Part shown: positions 1 to 12,902 of the stretch, piece by piece
How positions within the stretch are numbered: the first letter of the stretch is position 1
Layout: each line of letters begins with the position of its first letter
NCBI GenBank assembly: GCA_009760855.2
Contig: WPIO01000010.1
Coordinates: 1,947,001-2,011,000, forward strand
DNA length: 64,000 nt
Direction: 5' to 3'
DNA from: Cristatella mucedo
Lineage: Eukaryota; Bryozoa; Phylactolaemata; Cristatellidae
Notes under the pieces: model-generated
The model's database searches: none
The model's input: only the letters and a program-made list of their open reading frames with translations
Told to the model about the DNA's origin: nothing
Program-made: the position numbers and the translations under genes

Positions 1-83
1 TATACAAAACTCTCCTGCGTAACACCCACGTGGTCTTTATGGCTTTGTGGAGTTACAGACGGAGATACATGACATTACATTAC
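1..83 (+). mobile_element. LINE-A 3' end fragment
   Basis: The 3' untranslated end of the LINE-A family, cut by the window edge. It carries the family signature (cacccacgtggtctttatgg, then gagttacagacggagataca) and the CATTA-repeat tail at 70-83. The same signature closes the copies at 35732, 38629, 49725, 52553 and 58064. Confidence 0.8.
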
Positions 84-2505
84 AGGATGTGCCGCAGGGG
101 CCCATCGCGACCCGACCGAGCGCTGCTCGTATCGGTGGGTGGACGAAAATGTCGATCGCGCCAGCAGACACAAGTGGACATTGGAATTCCCTCCTAGAAT
201 CCGACCGCCGGTGTGCAGCGTTGGTTCCCGGCCGGCGAGGCTAGCTGAGAGGGCGTAGGGATCGAGTGAAGCTTGCCACCGTCCCTACAGTGGAGACTCG
301 CCAGAAAGAAAGATTAGGGATTCGAATCGGGTGCCTGTAGCCGAAGGCAAGGCATCGGCTGCTGATCCTGATGCCAGCTCTGCATGGCTCTGCATGGCCT
401 GTGGCTGACGCCTGCTCGCCGGGTCTGCAAGGGAGATGAGCAGTGGGATAAAAGCTTACTGAATTCGGCCACCCCTTCGCACGAGGCCTGCTGCAGAGGA
501 AGCCTTGGATGGGAGGGTCGGCTGCCCGACAAGTTCCGACAACTGCCGCCTAATGTGCACACTTTTGCAAGCTGCAGAAAACAGCGCCCTCGTTAAGTGG
601 TTCTTAGGCTGGACGAGTGGCCTCTCACAAGTTTAGGCCGCCGTGCATGTTTGCCCCCTATATAGCCTTGCCTCTCCGGCCGGTGTTGGAGCCGGCTCTG
701 CTCTGAGCAACTGCATCCTTCTCTGTGCTCTGCTCTGAGCCCTCGCTCCAAAGAATGGCCTTCGAATGGACATGCTTATGCTGTCACACCATCACCAGCC
801 CTCAGGGACCTACTTACGTCTAGGACTCGAGCCCCGTGACGTATGTGCAGCGGCTTAATGGAGATTAAGTTCTGTTAAGGGCAATGTGAAGATTAGTTAT
901 AATTCAAAGGTTTGAATGAGGAACGGAGCTGACCGAACTCGCTTTTGGGGGGAGGCCTGCCGGGCAAGGCCCACTTGCTGCTGCCCAGCAGGAGCTGGTC
1001 GCGTCCTCTGCCTTTGTCGAGAGAAAGCTCTGAATTAGTGTGCCCACGTACACGCGTGCATCTGTAATACCTCTTAGCCTGCGATGCCTCGAAGCCGAGA
1101 AGACTATGCCGGTGCTATGTTGATGAGTTTTTTGGCAGCCTGGGCATTTTTTGATAGCTAACTCGCAGCCTAAGCAAGGCTATCGATTTGCACGGGTGCC
1201 CGGTTGAGCCATTCCTTCTCTGTCGAGTAGTGCTATCAAGGGCTTCAGTTGCTTCGCGGCAGTCGCCGCATTGCCGCCAGTTTGCTGCCAGCTGGCGGTC
1301 GGACCTGCAGCTAGTCCTTCGGAGGCAGCTTGTGCAAAGCCAGCTCCAGGTAAAGGTGCAACTTCTGCCGACAGTGCAGTCAGCCAATAGTTGTGCCTCA
1401 GCTGTTGCTGCCTTCGATGCACGGTGCAGCCTGTTGCTGCCATTGCACCGGTTGCACGGCTGAAGGTTGCGATTCGACATTATCTTTTTCTCCTTTTAAG
1501 CAAGCCCTCACCAGCTATGGCGGCAGAGGCTCGTACGATCCGGATGTATAGCCATGATGCAGGTTCGGTCCACCTCATTCCCGTTAGATGTAAGATGTAA
1601 TGTGGTAGTGGGAGGGAAACAGGAGGTGGGGAGCAGGGGAGAAGCCAGGGGAGCAGCAGCAGCAGCAGCTCTAGACAACAGCAGCAGCAGCTCCAGGTAG
1701 CAGCCAAGCAATCACTCAATCATGAGTCACCCGACGGTTGCTGCAGAGCAGCAGTCATAGATTAGGCAGCTGAGAACTGCTTCTACTCTCCTGGTAGGAG
1801 GTGTAGATTGCACGTGATTGCAATTTGGCTGCTCATTTGGGCAGCCGAAGAGCTGTGGCCAATCCTGGCTGAATCCTGTTTCTTCCTTCATCTGGCTGCT
1901 TCTGCTGCCTGGTATAAAAGCTGAGAATGATAGTGGTGGTGGCCACTTCCAGGCAGCTGCAGCTGCTCGAGCTGCCTCCCTTGCACGGGTGCATGCAGCA
2001 CCCAGCGGCCAGCACTAGCCCACCAGCCTGGCTAGCTCCGGCTGCAGCTGCTGCTTCCAGACGCAGCAGCTGCGTCTGGCACTAGTGCCATGCCGCCCAG
2101 ATGCTGGCCACACTGGCAGCGCAGCAGTGACTGCAGCACAGAACTTTGACAGTCTTTCTGAATCGATGAATGAATCGGTGAATGAGTGAACATGCTCTTG
2201 CATATAGTGCAACAAGTGCTGCTTTCTTACTACCCTCGTGGAGTGCTGTTGCCTATCCCCCAACCGCACGAATCTCCTGGTGTTGGGCATCGTTGAGCAT
2301 TGGAAGTTTCAGCCTTGACTGTCGGCCGGTCTGGGCATTTCAGCTATGGGCGTTACGACCATTGATTCCCCTCTACGGTCTGCCACGAGTGGATACGTGT
2401 AGTGTAAGCACAGAATGGATTCTGAAGGCAGTGACATTCACGACACAATGGGGTAGTTAACATCGTCTGTTCGCTAGGGCTTTCCTTGCAAATTAAAATT
2501 TAATA
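84..2505. other. no recognisable gene
   Basis: I find no conserved protein or RNA gene here. Open frames exist on both strands but overlap one another and show no domain. A CAG-type trinucleotide run lies at about 1653-1697. The stretch may be intergenic, or the 5' intron of the latrophilin gene. Confidence 0.5.
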
Positions 2506-2668
2506 TTAGCTGATTCAGCAGCCCCATTTGTATATCGGCAGAAGAGCCTTGACGGCTATCACCAGCGCTTACACTGGGCAATAAAGGATCTTCCACTGCA
2601 CGACTCGAACCCACGACCTGGGCAGTGAAGAGCGAGCACCTTACCCTGGGCTAAGACCCAGGGGGCAG
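2506..2668 (-). mobile_element. SINE1 copy
   Basis: tRNA-derived SINE in reverse orientation. The complement reads an A-box region, a B box near 2602-2612 (ggttcgagtcg), then the body seen in all SINE1 copies (aaaggatc, ggctatcacc, cggcagaagagcc) and the 3' end ggctgctgaatcagct. SINE1 is the most abundant short repeat in the window. Confidence 0.8.
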
Positions 2669-2738
2669 CTAATAGAAACCATCAAGCTAAGCTTCTGCAC
2701 ACCTTGCCTCATCTGCTCTTCAAATTTCAATATCTCCC

Positions 2739-2895
2739 AGGTCTTGGCCTAGGGGTTAGGTGCGCGACGTTCTCGACCTAGTGTAAGGGGTTTGAGTCCC
2801 GCAGCAGGCAATTCTTTATTGCTAACTGCATGCTGGAGTGATAGCCACTCACGAACTTAAACTGCTATATAAATGAGGCTGTTGAAGGAGCTGCC
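2739..2895 (+). mobile_element. SINE1 copy, diverged
   Basis: Forward SINE1. tRNA-like head with gtcttggcctaggggttagg, a B-box-like gggtttgagtcccg, the body with gatagccactcac, and the 3' end aaatgaggctgttgaa. More diverged than the 2506 copy, from which it is separated by about 70 bp. Confidence 0.65.
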
Positions 2896-3003
2896 ATTTA
2901 ACGTCAAGTTTATAGTGTCCCCAGCTTATCATTTTTTCCGAGTCCTGCCTTGGTTAGTGGCTAGTTGTCAGCACGAGGAGATCCTACCTAAATGGCCATA
3001 TAT

Positions 3004-3095
3004 TTGCCCCTGGGTCTTTGCCCAAGGGTGAGGCGATTTTGTTTATTGCCAATTGCTAGCAGTTGTGATAGCCGTCAAGGCTCTTTGGCCTCTTT
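3004..3095 (+). mobile_element. SINE1 fragment
   Basis: Partial SINE1 body: cccctgggtctttgcccaagg, then ttgccaattgctagcagttg and gatagccgtcaaggctcttt. The 3' end is missing. Confidence 0.5.
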
Positions 3096-5747
3096 ACAAC
3101 AATGCACATGTTTCATCAGCCAGCCTTTTCTTTTTTCTTCCAATATCCTTGGCCGACATGCCGTCGCCAGAATTTCCTGCCCGATAAATTTCCATTTTCG
3201 CCTGTTGTAGAGGCATTCCGAAGAGGGGCAGCAGCAGCAGCAGCTCGGCATCCTCCACACTGCAGCATTCACAGTGGTGGGGCCTGTCAGACCTGGGAGG
3301 GGGGAGGCTGCAGAAGATAGGCGATTCTGCCTTGATTCTCGCTTCTGCTAGTTTCGCTTAAGGTACATGTGATCAAGCCTGGCCCAATGCCTCTGCCAGA
3401 GCTTGGTCTGCTTAGGACAACGCTGATGGCACAGCCAGCATGGCAGCAGCAGCAGCACAGTTTAATTAGGTCTGCCTGGTCTTCTGCATTGATAAAGTGC
3501 CTCCACTTGGTGATGCATGCATTCGAGGGAGGAATCGGTGTCTGTGCCAGTCCCCATGCAATCCAATACCCCAATGCACCAATACCCAAACCCGCCAGCG
3601 TCTGGCTGGGCTGGGCTGGGCTAGGATGGGCTGGGCTGTTCGATCCCGATGTGTACAGGCCTTCGGGCAGTGGCAGCTGCAGCAAGGCTATTTGACATTG
3701 AGCAGGGCAGCATGCAGGGCTGCCTCCTCCTGCCTGTCCCTCGAAGGCACCTGGAAACACTGACTGCAGCTCTTGCATGTATCTAACGGCCCCATTCCAG
3801 CAGTGAGTGCTACAGCTGCCAGCATTTGTTCACTCTCGCCAGCAGCTGCAGCTTGCACCTTGGTTTGATGGCTGCCCTGGTTCACTAGCCAGGAGGCTAG
3901 ACTCGGGCTCCCTCTCATTATGGCCTCATTTCACGGCAACCCAAGCCGAGGCCCTACTGCTCGAAATTTCCCTTTCACTTTCGAGGAGCCAGATTGAACA
4001 GTGTTTCATGTCACGCGGCTGCTTCTGAGAAGCAAGCGCATGCAGCCGTGCACCCACGGCCCGTTTCGCTGCCTTCTCCATCCATCCGATGCCTCTTGGC
4101 TGCCATTGTTGAGCCAAGCTTGGTCAATACCGTTAGAATCCGGTTTGCCTTTCCTGTTGGCTATCGACGACTTTGATGACCCGTTGCTTGCTTTTACTCG
4201 GCAGCTGTCAGCTTCAAGTGTTTGCTGGAAGCAGCACCCCGTGTGTGCCTAGCCTGTCTGCTGTCTCTCGTGTCCGACAGGGATTAGCCAACTTAGAGCA
4301 GTCGTGACCCTACCTGCATGGGTACAAGTAGCACTCACACACGGTGCTCTTACGCTTGGCGTTGAGTCAGAACTCAGCCGCTCACATGGATATTCCTGCA
4401 CACCAGAAGTAGGTACAACGGCATCGTCCGACGTTGGCTAATTTGAGTATTTTCACTGGAAAACCACCGGTGGCTGGTATTGATATTAAAGCAATTTTAT
4501 TTTCCGTGGGCTGGGTTCTGCTCTTATTTTTTGTTGCTTAGCAATCAAGCTGAAGTTCAGTTGTGTGGTGTCTGTGCCCTACTTTGGCCGGTTGCACGAG
4601 CTACTATCCCTCGCCTATGTAAACAATTTGCATGTTGACTGCCTATGGATAGTCTTGGTAACTGGAATATACCTTAATAAGCCGGTGGAGTATGAGGACG
4701 ATGCAGTTTGTTGGCAGTCAAAGATATGTACATATTAGTAGGAGCTGGCACTACCACGCATCTAGTTTGACTGCCTGACTGGTTTTTCCACACGATGTGC
4801 TGCTGACACAGTAGCTGGATTAAGATTATGCATTTATGTCTGTGTGTGCTATGTGGAGCAAAAGTCGCTCTGCTTAACTATCCTCGAATGGCTGCTCCGA
4901 TGGCTCTAAAGGAGAGTCCAAGAAACACATCTGCCAAGCAGGGCAGTTTGATGTCACGTGACAACATTCTCCACATAAGGAGGCAACGTTCAGTTTTGCC
5001 ACGTCTGAGCCCACTGCACTTTCGGATTATTCCTGGCCTCTGTGCAGCAAGTATTGCATCCGTCTATCTTGACCATAAAAACATCTACAAGCTTCATAGC
5101 GCCACCGGCCTAATGCAGTGCTAGCTTGCCCGAACAGCGTTTTCTCTGGGCCGCTCAGCCTCCTAGTTCCTTTGGTCTTTCCCTCCAACCCAGCAAGCTA
5201 ATCTTGTCATTGCTGGCGTTTTGGTAGCCTTTACTCGGACTTGCCTCGGGCAGATACCAGCCCAGCACTTCTGCAGCCGATGTTATCCCCTTGATGTGCC
5301 TGTTTTCCTGGTCGCAGCCTACTATTGCCTTTTAGCTGCCCGTGTCAACATGTTTCTGATTAGAAGCAGCAGCAGTAGCAGCAGCTGCTCTGCTGTGACA
5401 GCTCACTAGCATTACCTGCACGGACTGCAGCTAACGAAAACCGCAGTTGTACAGCTCTTCACAGACGAACCGACGAGCCGCTTTGGCATGTTTTTGCTTT
5501 CGGCTTAGGTTTATAGTTATAAGGTTTATATTTAGGGCATTACAGCTAAGAGATGCACCCGTATATCACTGCCTGTGGACTCGCTTTGCTGAGTTTATAC
5601 AATAATCATACATCAATTTAGGCTTCTATGATAGGCTCCTCTCCCGGAAGTCCTGGTCGCCATCTTGCTGCTCGGACGGACTTTCTCGCTTTAATAGGGA
5701 TTTAATGGGTCCCTGCGGTTGGTCCATTGCGTGCTTGTACGAGCTGG
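3096..5747. other. no recognisable gene
   Basis: No conserved coding signal. Contains a short ctgggctggg tandem near 3601-3642 and a CAG/CTG run near 5366-5385. Overlapping frames on both strands have the skewed, serine/cysteine/glutamine-rich composition of shadows of CAG-rich DNA. Confidence 0.5.
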
Positions 5748-5942
5748 CGCTGTGCATGTCACCACTAACCCTATATTTTACATGTTGACAATGCAAATGT
5801 CATCTATAACCATGGTATGCTTATTGGCTTGCATGTGACCACAAACCATTCGGTCATGCTTCCCTTACAGCAGATGCAAAGTGCCTAGAAAGAGATTACG
5901 TTCTCTGAGGGCCCTATCCAAAAGTATTTTTATTATTATTAT
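5748..5942 (+). mobile_element. LINE-B 3' end
   Basis: 3' UTR of LINE-B. It has ctgtgcatgtcaccactaacc, a cagatgcaaagtgcctagaaagag stretch, then gttctctgagggccc and the (ATT)n tail. The reverse LINE-B copy beginning at 6054 faces it tail to tail. Confidence 0.75.
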
Positions 5943-6053
5943 AGTCCAAGTTTTATGGCTTAGCAGTCATTGGCCAATTTAGAGTTATATGCCTTTGCAG
6001 ATAAGTGGTTAGTCATCGAGCATGCTACTACTAGCCATTCTATTGTGCTTCCT

Positions 6054-7165
6054 GTAATAATAATAATAATACACTTGATGAAGCACCCTCAGAGAACTCA
6101 ATCTCTTTCTAGGTGCTTTATGCTTGCTGCAAAGGAAACAAGATCGAATAGTGAGTGGTATAATGCTTGATAAACAATATGAATAACATGGTTAGGGATG
6201 ACATGCACAGGGTCAGCATGCAAGTGTGGTTAGTGGCAGCATGCGCACTGTCAGCAGGCATAAGATACACATAAAGGACGAATCACAAGGAACCACTAAA
6301 TGCTGTCCTAAATAGGTGCGTTTTTAAGTTCTTTTTAAATGTAGTGAAGTCAGAGATGTCGTGATACAAGTCGGGAGTGTGTTCCAGGCTTTGGGAGCAT
6401 AAGAACTAAATGCACGGTCTCCAAAGGATTAGAGTTATAGGTAAACAGTTAGATTCCGAAAAGCTGGTGGTATGATGCTTAGCCTGGTGGGGATTAGATC
6501 TGATAGGTAGGCTGGAGCAGAATAAGGAAGGGACTTGAAATTCATCGAAAAACCTTGAAGTCGATCTGTTGCTTGACTGGTAGCCAGTGCAGGTCAGCGA
6601 GATGTGGTATGATGTGGCAACTGCAACGCTCATGACAGACTGACCTTGCTGCAGAGCTTTGCACCAGCTGTAAGCGCCTGATTGCTCATGCTGTTAGACC
6701 AGCAAGCAGTGAGTTTCAGAAGTCAAGACGGGATGTCACAAAATCACGTACCAACTTGGATGTGGTATCCCTATCTAAACAAGCCCGAACTTAAGCAATG
6801 CTATGTAGCTGAAAGTAGGCAGAGTTGATTGTGGAGCTGACGTGGTTGTCTAACGACAGGTCACTTTGGAATATGACACATGAATTTTGTGCAGATTCAA
6901 CAGGAGATATGCTGGCCAGGCCTATTTTGAGTGTTAGCCTTTCCAATTTCTGAATCACACTTGGTTTGCCCATAAGTAGTACAGTTTTATCATCTAATTT
7001 AAGAAAATTTGCTGTCATCCATGTGCGCATACCATCAATACATTCAGCAAGGACGTTGAGAGAATTTGACGTGCTGGAGGGCTGGGAGGGATTAAAGCAA
7101 AGGTACAAGTGATAGCCTAGATTGTGCTTGGCAATCACACCGGCAAGAGGGAGAGCATAAACCTT
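6054..7165 (-). mobile_element. LINE-B copy, reverse-transcriptase C-terminal part
   Basis: Reverse-oriented LINE-B, 5'-truncated and frameshifted. The (AAT)n at 6054 is the tail, followed inward by the hairpin (gcaccctcagagaactcaat) and the 3' UTR. Translation of the minus strand gives pieces of the C-terminal half of a CR1/L2-like reverse transcriptase: WMTANFLKLDDKT near 7010-6970, LTLKIGLASISPVESAQN near 6940-6890, and SLTCTGYQSSNRSTSRF near 6605-6550. The FADD-type catalytic centre is not included. Non-functional. Confidence 0.8.
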
Positions 7166-7169
7166 GAAA

Positions 7170-7272
7170 AGAAGCGTCTTTGCAGCAAATGTAAAGTGCA
7201 TATAAAAAGATTGAAAGTGCCTAGAAAGAGATTGAGTTCACTGAGGGCACTATATCAAATGTATTATTATTT
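7170..7272 (+). mobile_element. LINE-B 3' tail
   Basis: Short LINE-B terminus: cagcaaatgtaaagtgc, then gtgcctagaaagagattgag, ttcactgagggcac and an (ATT)n tail. It abuts the 5' end of the reverse copy 6054-7165. Confidence 0.7.
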
Positions 7273-7837
7273 AACCGTAATTAATAACTGTAGCGGTCTA
7301 TAAGGAATGCACTGTGAGGCCTCTGTGAGCATTGGAGGCGATGTGCCTGCTTCAGTTAGAAGGCAGAGAAGATCTAATCATACCGACACTAGGTATCATT
7401 TAACGACCTGTTAGGGTGGGAAAGAAGGTAACTAGGGTGACATCGTAGCAGACCGGGGTTTGTTGCTATTCGTGCAACGAAGTTTAAATCGTAGAAAAGC
7501 GCTCCTTAGAGTAGCTTCAGTCTGGGGCGATGCAACGTTTCTGTGTGCCCGTAAGATCTTGGAGTGCTTGCTGACTTGCTGCTCTGATTAAGCTTCTGCA
7601 CAGTTTGTGGTACAGCTTATGCCGGCCATGACTCAGCTGAGAGCTACAAATCTGATGATCGATGGCCTTTAATTTAGCTTCAGGTCATGGGTGCAAGCAG
7701 CAGTCGGCTGCAAGGCCTGTAAGCCCCGAAGTCTACTGCTGCCGCTTGTACCTTTGGTCTGTCAGTGAAGTATAAATGCACTATGAACCCGAAGATTACA
7801 AGCCTCCTGCGTCTTAGGGTCAAAGTTCAACTGATTG

Positions 7838-7990
7838 ACCAGCCTCCTTTATATATGGGCAGAAGAGTCTTAACGGCTATCGCCACTAATTGAAGTGGGC
7901 AATAAAGGATCATGCACTCGAGAACTCAAACCCACGACCTGGGTGGTGAAGAGTGAGCACCTTACCCCCGGGTCAAGACCCAGGGGTTTG
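7838..7990 (-). mobile_element. SINE1 copy
   Basis: Reverse SINE1 with gggcagaagagtcttaacgg, aaaggatcatgcactcg, an imperfect B-box complement (gaactcaaaccc) and the head ending in acccaggg. Confidence 0.75.
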
Positions 7991-8184
7991 CTCAATGGTT
8001 AAAGCATGAGAATCCCAAGGGTGTACTTGCAGTAATGCAGTATAGCCACCAGATGGGCAACATGAGGCAGCAGCAGATCAGCTTATGATATTCATTGAAT
8101 CGGGCAGTTTATTATAAGCATGGACTACTTGTCCAGTTAACCGGTCATGAGCATATGATAAAGCCTGTTCCAAAACTTTCGTGC

Positions 8185-8345
8185 TGATCCTGTGCATATC
8201 ACCCCTAACCATGTTATTCATGTTGTTTATCGAGAATGATACCAATCACCATTCGATCATGTTTCCTTTGCAGCAAATGTACAGCACCTAGAGAGAGATT
8301 GAGTTCTCCGAGGGCACTTTATCAAGTGCATTATCATTATTGTTA
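8185..8345 (+). mobile_element. LINE-B 3' end
   Basis: LINE-B 3' UTR and tail: ctgtgcatatcacccctaacc, then cagcaaatgtacagcacctag, gagttctccgagggcac and an ATT-rich tail. Confidence 0.75.
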
Positions 8346-9968
8346 AGGCTGGGCATTAATGTTCCGTAAGTGATAAATTGTTGCATGCATGGCCCGACTC
8401 TCCTTTAGCCTGCACAATATCTCTATGTTGCTGCTGACTCGGTCCTTTCGATATGTTGCATGCCCCAGCCAATGAAAAAACTTTAGCCCTGAATAACTAA
8501 AAGCTATTTAATAGAAAGCTCACCATCAGGCTCTAGCTGTCGTGTGCTTCTGGCTACCTAGCCGATTGTATTGATCTTACGGACACACCAAGATGGAAGT
8601 TGACTGGTGGTGCTGGTTGTGGCTGAGGTTTTTTTTTTATCAAGCTGAGGCTGTCAAGAGTAAGATAAATTACCTTGGTTGACACAGCGATCAATCTTCA
8701 GAAGCATGCATAACAATTGCCAATCTCTTGAGTTAGCATTCTAATAGCCAGTAGGCCCATGCCTTCACAAGAGTTAGTGCCTCTGCTATATGATGCGTTG
8801 CCGATATTCACTATCCTTTACTATTGTTGTTGCTGAAGATGCAGGCAATTAAAACAGCATAAACGTACTTAAAAAAATTTAAGAAATGGAAGACGTAAAT
8901 TCTAGAGAGCAAGAGAGTTTTTCCTTGCCTCCTTCGAAAGAGATCGGCAGTTGTCGGATCGGCAGCTGAGGGATCGGTGGCTGCTGAGTGCCACCGACTG
9001 GCCGACATCAGCTGGCCGGCTCAGCAGCCGCCGAGCTTCGCCTGCAGGTTTCTAGGCTTCACATGGTAAATATGGCTAGCAGTTGTGCTTTTTGTAGAAT
9101 CATGCTGCTAGGAATTCACTCTGGCAGGGATTGATTTGCTCTTGCTCAGAACTCTTGCAATGAATCAGCCCACTATTTCGACGGCCACTAGCCTGCCAAG
9201 CTTCAGCCGATCGAACTTGTCTTGTAGCTAATTGTTGAGGCTTCGGCAGCACCCGAACTTCGCCTTGATCGAAGCACTACTGCGGCAGCATGCTGTGGTC
9301 ATGCTGTCTGCACCCACGGCTCGATTGTCGACATCATCGCTTACTCGGCTTGATCATCGTCAACATTGTCCTACTTTCATTCGGGCACATGGTGGCAGTT
9401 ACTGGCCAGCAGTCTAGAAGCTCAAGTGTGTAATCAGCCAGGTCTTGCCTTGCCTGGCTGGCAGCCAACTTATTTTGTGGTGATTATGCTGCCAGTGTGG
9501 CCTATGTATAGCTTACTGACTAGCGTAATGATTAATGAACAGGCCCTCCCGGCGAACCCTTGAAACTAGACTCCATTAAATGACCTATAGTGGTCCTGCA
9601 GTAAGCTTGTGGCTCTAGAGCTTGGACTGTCGAGTCGGTTTGTAATTGAACTGATTATTTTACATGCTGGTTAGGAGTAAGTACGCTTGGTAGGTGTTGA
9701 TATGAGCTAGTCCCTGTTAAGATTTATGGTGAGATTAGGGTAAACACTGGCATACTGCTGGTTGACGTCTGCTCAAGCAAAGTAAGTATCAGCTCAACGT
9801 GTGCATGTATTGAGTATTTATAAAGTTGAGCAATTAGATTAAAAGTTGTTAGTTTATGAGCTGAGCTCATTTTTGGCACATTTAGAATCCGGTCTGCAAA
9901 TAGCTATCGCATACTTGTAACAGTAGTGAACAACTGATAAACGACTAGCAATGACTCATTGATTTTCT
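8346..9968. other. no recognisable gene
   Basis: No conserved coding or RNA signal. Short frames only. Confidence 0.5.
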
Positions 9969-10640
9969 TAATAATAATAACAGGCCATTTGCATGGCTCC
10001 CAAATAAAACTCATTTATCTCTCCAGGCACGTAACAACTTGCTGCAAGAGAACCAATAATCAAGGGTTAGTGACATACAAGGTATCAAGCATGCACAAAT
10101 AAACCAGTGTCATGATTAGGCCACCATGCTAAAGCAAACATGAGGACTCTAATGTCCATCGGTTGGTAGAAACTATTGCTAGTAACATTCGCCGAGTCAT
10201 GCTCATGTAAGCATGCTAAGAACACCGGAGCGAAAAAGACCTGTTCAGTGAGACAAAGAGAAAGTTGACCGGTACAGTCTTAAGCTGAGACTTGAAAGAT
10301 GCAGGGTCATTGTAGATAGTGACTATATAGCCCGAAGTGACCTCCAGATTCTTGGTGCATGTGAGTTGAAGGCGTCATCACCAAAGCTTTTGCATGCTTG
10401 TCTTCGCATGGCACTTGTGTGTTTTTTGCAATCTTCTGTAGAGGACTATATACAAGACTTATTATTATCATTGCTAGGATTTTATCGATTCGAGGATTAG
10501 GCATACAGTTGCTCACGTAACCATATCCCCAAGTCAGTGTCACTAGGCCCTCCACGATCGCTATACAATAGTTTCTCTGCTTCTCCTCAAGCACTAATAC
10601 TCATTAAGGAGCAACTGCAGCAGCTTTCGGCTTGGCTTTG
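9969..10640 (-). mobile_element. LINE-C copy, degenerate
   Basis: Reverse LINE with an AATAAT tail complement at 9969. It shares order and wording with the copy at 41383-42535: catgctaaagc, catcggttggtagaaac (there catcggttagtgtgac), agacaaagagaaagttgacc and catcaccaaagctttt. The minus-strand frame 10594-10307 has the remnant YCIAIVEGLVTLTWGYGY, which fits the C-terminal region of a LINE reverse transcriptase. Heavily decayed. Confidence 0.55.
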
Positions 10641-10734
10641 CAATGGTCACCCCAAGCTTGTCGGCCTGACCAGATCGTTAGCTAGGTTACTCCAGGATTT
10701 TTGTGCGATAATCATCAGGGCTGGTTTTTACTAG

Positions 10735-12146
10735 CCCGGATCAGGGCACGTCCTCATTGATTAAGTTAGACCTGCATCTACTTTTGGGTGGAAGTTGGCA
10801 GATCAGCCCAGCGGTGAGCCAAAATATACGTCCGGCTCCTAGACCTGAACCGCACTGAGCGACACGAATGCCCCAAGTTGGAAGGACCTGACAATGAGAA
10901 AACCCACCCTAGTATCTAATGTTTCGTCAACTGTAGGAATGACTGGTAAGTGATGCTGAGTTTTTCAACTCATCAGTCGAAGAGCCGCCGAACAGTTACC
11001 CACCTCTTTCACTAGAGCATGGCTTAAGTTACCCTTGGATGATGTGTATGATGATATGTGATATGTGTAGGCATAAATGCCTTTAAACGCCAGATGGGAG
11101 CCGGTCTCGTCTCGAAGGAGGCTGCTGTAGAATGGATTGCATTGAACATAGTTAAATGCCTCTCGAAAACGAGGCATTTTTGAGGGTTCAGTCCAAAGGG
11201 AAAGTTGGACCTGTAAACGTGGACTAAGGGAATCTAGTTGAAGCTCCAATGAATAGCCACGCGAGTATGCCTCTATGTCAACGTAATATTGGTGCACTTT
11301 AACGTGTTTTAATTTTGACTTTAAAACTTAGCAGGGCGGTTGGTAAAGATGTCTGGCTTAGTCACGTTCTGTCCACACGCTGCTTTGTTCTAAAGCATGT
11401 CTATCGAAAGACTGTGCCGTTTCCCCCTCCCCCCAGAAGATGCCATTCATCATTCACTATTTTGCCGATGTGTCATGTTCAACTATTTTATTTTATTTTT
11501 TTTGAGTTCTTCAGTGTGACAGCTCAAGGAAATACAAACAATCGTGGCCAGAAAGTTGCTTATTTTTGGAGCAGTTTTTAGCAAGCACTCGTTCGTGGCA
11601 GCTACTGACTGAGGTGGCTTTAGCAAATCTGTTTGGCAGATACAGACCAAGTGGTTTTCTGCAAAAGTTGCAAATTATCCTCCAGTAGGAGACCAAAAGG
11701 ATTCGGATTGACTGCTAGGAACATGCTCAGACCGCTAAGAACATGCTCAGACTGTAAGCAGAGCATGCTCAGACTGCTTTCCTTCACGACCTGCTCTAGC
11801 AGACGAGTTACTAGTGATTGAGGATCGGGAGCCCTACTTCTTTGGATGGATAGTCACGTGATTAATTCCCAGTGCAGTGACGTTTCCTTAGCTTAGCACG
11901 TTATTTTAGGGTCTTGTATATGCGACTGTTGGTTCAGCAGCATTCAGCCATCTGGCTCAATGTTTCACGATATTATAATTCTGCGTGGAGTCTTCCTGAA
12001 GGCTGAGTCGATCTTCCTCTGAGGTTAGTTTTTTTAGTTAAAGAGATTATAGATTGATGCGAAAACAAATTTGTGCAACAGATTGTGTACAGACAGTACA
12101 TGCAGTTTGTGTGCAGTAGCAGTATTGATGGCAACTGGGATGCATT
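10735..12146. other. no recognisable gene
   Basis: No conserved coding signal. Holds three imperfect tandem units around acatgctcagac at about 11713-11778. Confidence 0.45.
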
Positions 12147-12228
12147 ATTGCCCACTGAAAGTGGTGGCAGCAGCCGTTAAGGCTCTCTTGCCACTATATA
12201 CCTGACCCTGCTGAATCAGCTAGCCTTT
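12147..12228 (+). mobile_element. SINE1 3' part
   Basis: Body and 3' end of SINE1 only: gtggcagcagccgttaaggc, then ctgaatcagctagcc. The tRNA-like head is lost. Confidence 0.6.
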
Positions 12229-12295
12229 AAGCAGCTGCAGCCCATCAGGTGTGAGCAAAACAGCCATGCTGCTGCCGAAGCTTTGAAATAAAACA

Positions 12296-12452
12296 TTAGC
12301 TGATTTAGCAGCCTCTTTTGTATAGCGGCAGAAGAGCCTTTATGGCTATCACCACTGCTTGCAGCAGGGATAAAGGATCACCCACCACAGGATTCGTGCC
12401 CACGACCTCGGGACCGAGATCGTGAAAAGCAACCACCTTACCTAGTGTGCCA
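12296..12452 (-). mobile_element. SINE1 copy
   Basis: Well-kept reverse SINE1: ttagctgatttagcagcctc, tagcggcagaagagcc, aaaggatcacccaccac, and the tRNA-like head whose complement reads gatggcacactaggtaagg, an A-box match. Confidence 0.8.
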
Positions 12453-12533
12453 TCAGGCTTTTTGATTGATCTCAAAATCGTAGGCTGTTCTGAAAGCCCA
12501 GGAAGTAAGGTGCTTGCTCTCCACGATCGATAT

Positions 12534-12610
12534 CTAAGCGCCGTGAAAGAGAATGAGTTCTCTGAGAGCGCTTTATCAAGTGCATTATTATTATTACTAT
12601 ATTATTATTA
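12534..12610 (+). mobile_element. LINE-B 3' tail
   Basis: agcgccgtgaaagagaatga, then gttctctgagagcgctttat and (ATT)n. It is the LINE-B hairpin, followed directly by a SINE1 fragment. Confidence 0.65.
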
Positions 12611-12718
12611 TCTTGGGTTCGAATCCTACAGTGGGTGGTCTTCATTGCTAACAGCAAGTGGTAGTGACAGCCGTTAAGGCTCTTCTGGCACTGTACAAAT
12701 GAGGCTGTTAAATCAGCA
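12611..12718 (+). mobile_element. SINE1 fragment starting at the B box
   Basis: Begins with the B-box-like gggttcgaatcctacag and continues with ggtagtgacagccgttaagg and aaatgaggctgttaaatcag. It is fused to the LINE-B tail upstream, which looks like a 5'-truncated insertion. Confidence 0.65.
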
Positions 12719-12902
12719 AATATTGTTTTCACTTGAGTGCCACACCTAAAAGCAACACTGTAAACATACGTGGACAAATGGTAAATTGTTTGTGCAAACA
12801 ATTGCACTTGCCATCACTATGTCCACGTGCCACTAGGACCCAGTCGACGACTTCCTTAGGTCTGCCAGACATTTAGAAACTCCTCGCAATAAAAATATAA
12901 TA